From Alphaproteobacteria bacterium (GTDB taxonomy: Bacteria; Pseudomonadota; Alphaproteobacteria; Rickettsiales; JABDBP01): 45,662 bases of DNA. A program made the position numbers and the translations under genes. Where the stretch lies: positions 1-45,662 of the forward strand of contig JABDBP010000013.1 in the NCBI GenBank assembly GCA_013288565.1, given 5' to 3'. Of this stretch, positions 43,612 to 45,662 are shown piece by piece; the stretch's first letter is position 1; each line of letters starts with the position of its first letter. Under the pieces are notes generated by a model that was not told the DNA's origin, did not search any database, and saw only the letters and a list, made by a program, of their open reading frames with translations.

Positions 43612-44458
43612 AAAAAAATCCTTTGATCCGCTGACCGAGCCTTTATGGGTGAAAGCGTTACTCACCGCACTTGCCTTGGTTTTCGTCGGCCTTTTCATCG
43701 TAGCGCCCCTCAGCACAATATTCTTCGAAGCTTTCGCAAAAGGCTCAAGCAGTTATTTCACAGCGCTAAAAGAGCCGGATGCATTAGCGGCGATAAAATT
43801 GACCCTGCTGGTTGCCGCGATCGCGGTGCCGCTAAACGTGATTTTTGGCATCTCTGCCGCCTGGTGCATTGCCAAGTTTGAATTTATGGGCAAAAATCTT
43901 CTGCTGGCACTAATCAGCCTGCCCTTCTCGGTTTCTCCGGTGATTTCCGGACTGATATATGTGCTATTGTTCGGCATCCACAGCCGATTCGGGGCTTTCC
44001 TACAGGAGCATGACATCCAGGTTATTTTCGCGGTTCCGGGACTGGTGATAGCGACGATTTTCGTCACCTTCCCGTTCGTCGCCCGCGAATTGATTCCACT
44101 CATGCAGGAACAGGGAACCGAGGAGGAAGAGGCGGCGCTGCTGCTCGGCGCCAGTGGTTTTGAAACCTTCCGGCGTGTGACGCTGCCGAATATAAAATGG
44201 GGATTGCTGTATGGTGTGCTGCTCTGCAACGCGCGCGCGATGGGCGAATTCGGCGCTGTATCGGTGGTTTCCGGCCATATCCGCGGCAAAACCACAACGA
44301 TTCCCCTACATGTGGAAATATTATATAACGAATATAATTTCGTCGCGGCTTTCGCAGTCGCTTCTATATTAACCGTCCTGGCCCTCATCACTCTGGTTGC
44401 AAAAAGCGGGGTAGAGTGGAAGTATAAGAAGGAAATAAAAGAGGTGGGCGTCCATTAG
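43598..44458 (+). CDS. cysW: Sulfate/thiosulfate ABC transporter permease CysW
   Basis: Second membrane permease of the sulfate importer: 286 residues. The typical start [20 protein letters not shown] is followed by six hydrophobic segments. The CysW phrases [19 protein letters not shown] and [20 protein letters not shown] are present; the latter is the EAA loop that contacts CysA, near residues 176-195. [20 protein letters not shown] and [20 protein letters not shown] also fit. The ATG overlaps the cysT stop region by 14 bases. After its stop at 44456-44458 a 266-base hairpin element fills the gap to cysA, so the usual close cysW-cysA coupling is broken. Confidence 0.96.
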   Translation: MFWRRKKSFDPLTEPLWVKALLTALALVFVGLFIVAPLSTIFFEAFAKGSSSYFTALKEPDALAAIKLTLLVAAIAVPLNVIFGISAAWCIAKFEFMGKNLLLALISLPFSVSPVISGLIYVLLFGIHSRFGAFLQEHDIQVIFAVPGLVIATIFVTFPFVARELIPLMQEQGTEEEEAALLLGASGFETFRRVTLPNIKWGLLYGVLLCNARAMGEFGAVSVVSGHIRGKTTTIPLHVEILYNEYNFVAAFAVASILTVLALITLVAKSGVEWKYKKEIKEVGVH

Positions 44459-44723
44459 GCACTGTTAGTATATTATTTAAGTGATTGCGAAAGAAGGATT
44501 TTTTATGAAGAAAAACACAAAATACGACAGCGATGTTTCCACATCGGTGGAGGATTTTTTGTTTTTCTTCATAAAAAAGCATCTTTCCCTCCGGGTTGTG
44601 GGAAAATTCTCTGCCGCGGCGTCACAAGGCTTAACCGTGGGTTCCGCCACGCTTTGCGCCTTGTTCCTAGCGGACAGAGAATTTTTCCTACAACGCAACA
44701 CTCAAATAATATACTAAAGCGCC
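44458..44723. repeat. Nested-hairpin element filling the cysW-cysA gap
   Basis: Terminal repeats TTAGTATATTATTTAAGTG (44465-44483) and its inverted copy at 44699-44717 match at 18 of 19 positions; flanking GGC and GCC extend the symmetry to 44458 and 44723. Inside are two hairpin units. The first has a perfect 19-base stem, TTTTTTATGAAGAAAAACA (44499-44517) with its complement at 44560-44578, and an inner CGATGT-TTCC-ACATCG. The second has 23-25-base arms (44594-44616 and 44671-44695) with inner ACAAGGC/GCCTTGT and CGTGG/CCACG. An open frame crosses it but follows the symmetry rather than a gene. The sequence differs from the element before cysT, but the architecture is the same. Confidence 0.85.
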
Positions 44724-44725
44724 TC

Positions 44726-45662
44726 ATGAACATAAACATCAAAGGCATCAGCAAGCGGTTCGGCGGTTTTAACGCGCTGGATAACGTTTCCCTGAATATC
44801 AAACCTGGCGAGTTGATTGCGCTACTTGGACCCTCTGGCTCAGGAAAAACGACGCTGCTCCGCATCATCGCCGGACTGGAACCACCTGATACTGGCACTG
44901 TTCTTTTCGACGGCAAGAGCAATATGGGAAACCAGCCTTCGGCACGCGGTGTCGGGTTCGTATTCCAGCATTATGCACTGTTCAAACATATGACAGTTTT
45001 TGAAAACGTCGCATTCGGCCTCAAAGTTCGCCAGAAAAAAATCCGGCCTTCCGATGATAAAATTAAGGAAAAAGTGTTCAACCTGCTGAAGCTTGTCCAC
45101 ATCCAGCAACTGCACGACCGCTATCCGTCCGAGCTTTCCGGCGGGCAACGGCAGCGCGTGGCACTCGCCCGGGCGCTAGCCGTAGAACCAAAAGTTTTGT
45201 TGCTTGATGAGCCGTTCGGCGCACTTGATGCCAAAGTGCGGAAGGAACTGCGGCGCTGGATGCGTAAACTCCACGATGAAATCCATATCACCAGCATTTT
45301 CGTCACCCACGACCAGGAAGAGGCGATGGAAGTAGCTGACCGCGTGGTGGTGATGAATAACGGCCGCATCGAGCAAGTCGGCAGCCCGGAGGAGGTCTAT
45401 CACCACCCAGCCAATTCGTTCGTTTATGATTTTCTCGGCAATTTCAACGTTTTTGAAGGTAGGTTGGATGAGCATGGCCGCCCGAGAATCGGGGAATACC
45501 AGGAAGAGTGTCGTGCGAAAACCGCGGGGAAGGAAAAATACCAGAAAAGCTGGTTGCAAAAATCCCCACTCATATCAAATATAATAAGCATTATTGCCCC
45601 GCAGCAGGAGGAAAAATCCCCAACCACCTTCAAAAAAGATCAAGCGTGGGAAAAAGTGATAA
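44726..45662 (+). CDS. cysA: Sulfate/thiosulfate ABC transporter ATPase CysA, 3'-truncated by window edge
   Basis: ATP-binding subunit of the sulfate importer; 312 codons are visible and the frame is open at the right edge. It starts [20 protein letters not shown]. Walker A is [16 protein letters not shown] (near residues 35-50), the Q-loop [12 protein letters not shown], the signature [16 protein letters not shown], Walker [21 protein letters not shown] and the H-loop [15 protein letters not shown]; the ATPase domain ends with [13 protein letters not shown]. The part after that (about 70 residues, rich in Lys, Gln and Glu) does not show the RPHD-type pattern usual in the CysA C-terminal domain, though the rest lies outside. 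It begins 2 bases after the hairpin element, which may carry its ribosome-binding context. Confidence 0.94.
   Translation, partial: MNINIKGISKRFGGFNALDNVSLNIKPGELIALLGPSGSGKTTLLRIIAGLEPPDTGTVLFDGKSNMGNQPSARGVGFVFQHYALFKHMTVFENVAFGLKVRQKKIRPSDDKIKEKVFNLLKLVHIQQLHDRYPSELSGGQRQRVALARALAVEPKVLLLDEPFGALDAKVRKELRRWMRKLHDEIHITSIFVTHDQEEAMEVADRVVVMNNGRIEQVGSPEEVYHHPANSFVYDFLGNFNVFEGRLDEHGRPRIGEYQEECRAKTAGKEKYQKSWLQKSPLISNIISIIAPQQEEKSPTTFKKDQAWEKVI

Noticed and set aside
44481-44717. A 78-codon frame between cysW and cysA (and minus-strand shadows)
   Set aside because: Lies within the palindromic element and ends in its terminal repeat; an open frame on both strands is expected from the symmetry.
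1-45662. tRNA or rRNA genes, CRISPR arrays, transposases, phage genes
   Set aside because: Looked for tRNA T-loop and acceptor patterns, regularly spaced repeats and known transposase or integrase motifs; none was convincing by eye.

Overview
The window is about 45.7 kb of gene-dense bacterial chromosome at moderate GC (roughly 47-48% by eye). It most resembles an alphaproteobacterium. It carries a CckA-type hybrid kinase, perfect TTAA-N7-TTAA boxes of the CtrA type in three promoter regions, the ppiD-trpE gene order, an RpoH, and a HemB with aspartates in place of the zinc cysteines. Short palindromic elements, some placed inside or at the very start of genes, recall the palindromic repeats of Rickettsiales and Holosporales. 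The gene content (tryptophan synthesis, K+ and sulfate uptake, a TonB receptor, a secreted protease) is not that of a strongly reduced endosymbiont. No rRNA, tRNA, CRISPR, transposase or phage gene was seen.

Layout. 1-7.3 kb: 3' part of pheT, a convergent HMW1C/GT41-like glycosyltransferase, a divergent ELM1-family protein, ferredoxin fdxA, two coupled unknown genes behind a CtrA-type box, and a lone ccmC. 7.2-12.6 kb: a Nudix-adenylate-forming enzyme fusion, a TANGO2/NRDE protein and rpoH. 12.6-24.6 kb: ppiD, trpE, then a 6.2 kb accessory block (RTX metalloprotease, SMR efflux pump, LCMT-like methyltransferase, TonB receptor, GNAT-like protein, YfiR-like protein), then trpG-trpD-trpC. 24.6-34.7 kb: housekeeping genes dacC, hemB, a Sel1 protein, cutA-yajQ-lolA-cckA, rlmH and uvrD. 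34.7-42.4 kb: a translationally coupled kdpABCDE operon on the minus strand. 42.8 kb to the end: sulfate/thiosulfate ABC transporter genes cysT-cysW-cysA, with cysA running off the window.

Most notable points. (1) The Kdp system is divergent: KdpA filter loops are altered, KdpB lacks the M5 aspartate, KdpC has a central deletion, and KdpD has Gln at the expected phospho-His position. (2) Two different nested-hairpin elements with terminal inverted repeats occupy both gaps around the sulfate transporter genes, and one supplies the start codon of cysT. (3) Smaller palindromes lie in-frame in trpE and at the start of the methyltransferase gene. (4) A 1.1 kilo-residue protein fuses a CoA-pyrophosphatase-like Nudix domain to an adenylate-forming ligase that carries a large insertion. 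(5) Three CtrA-type boxes precede genes of unknown or cell-surface function. All of this is read from sequence alone; no database search was run.
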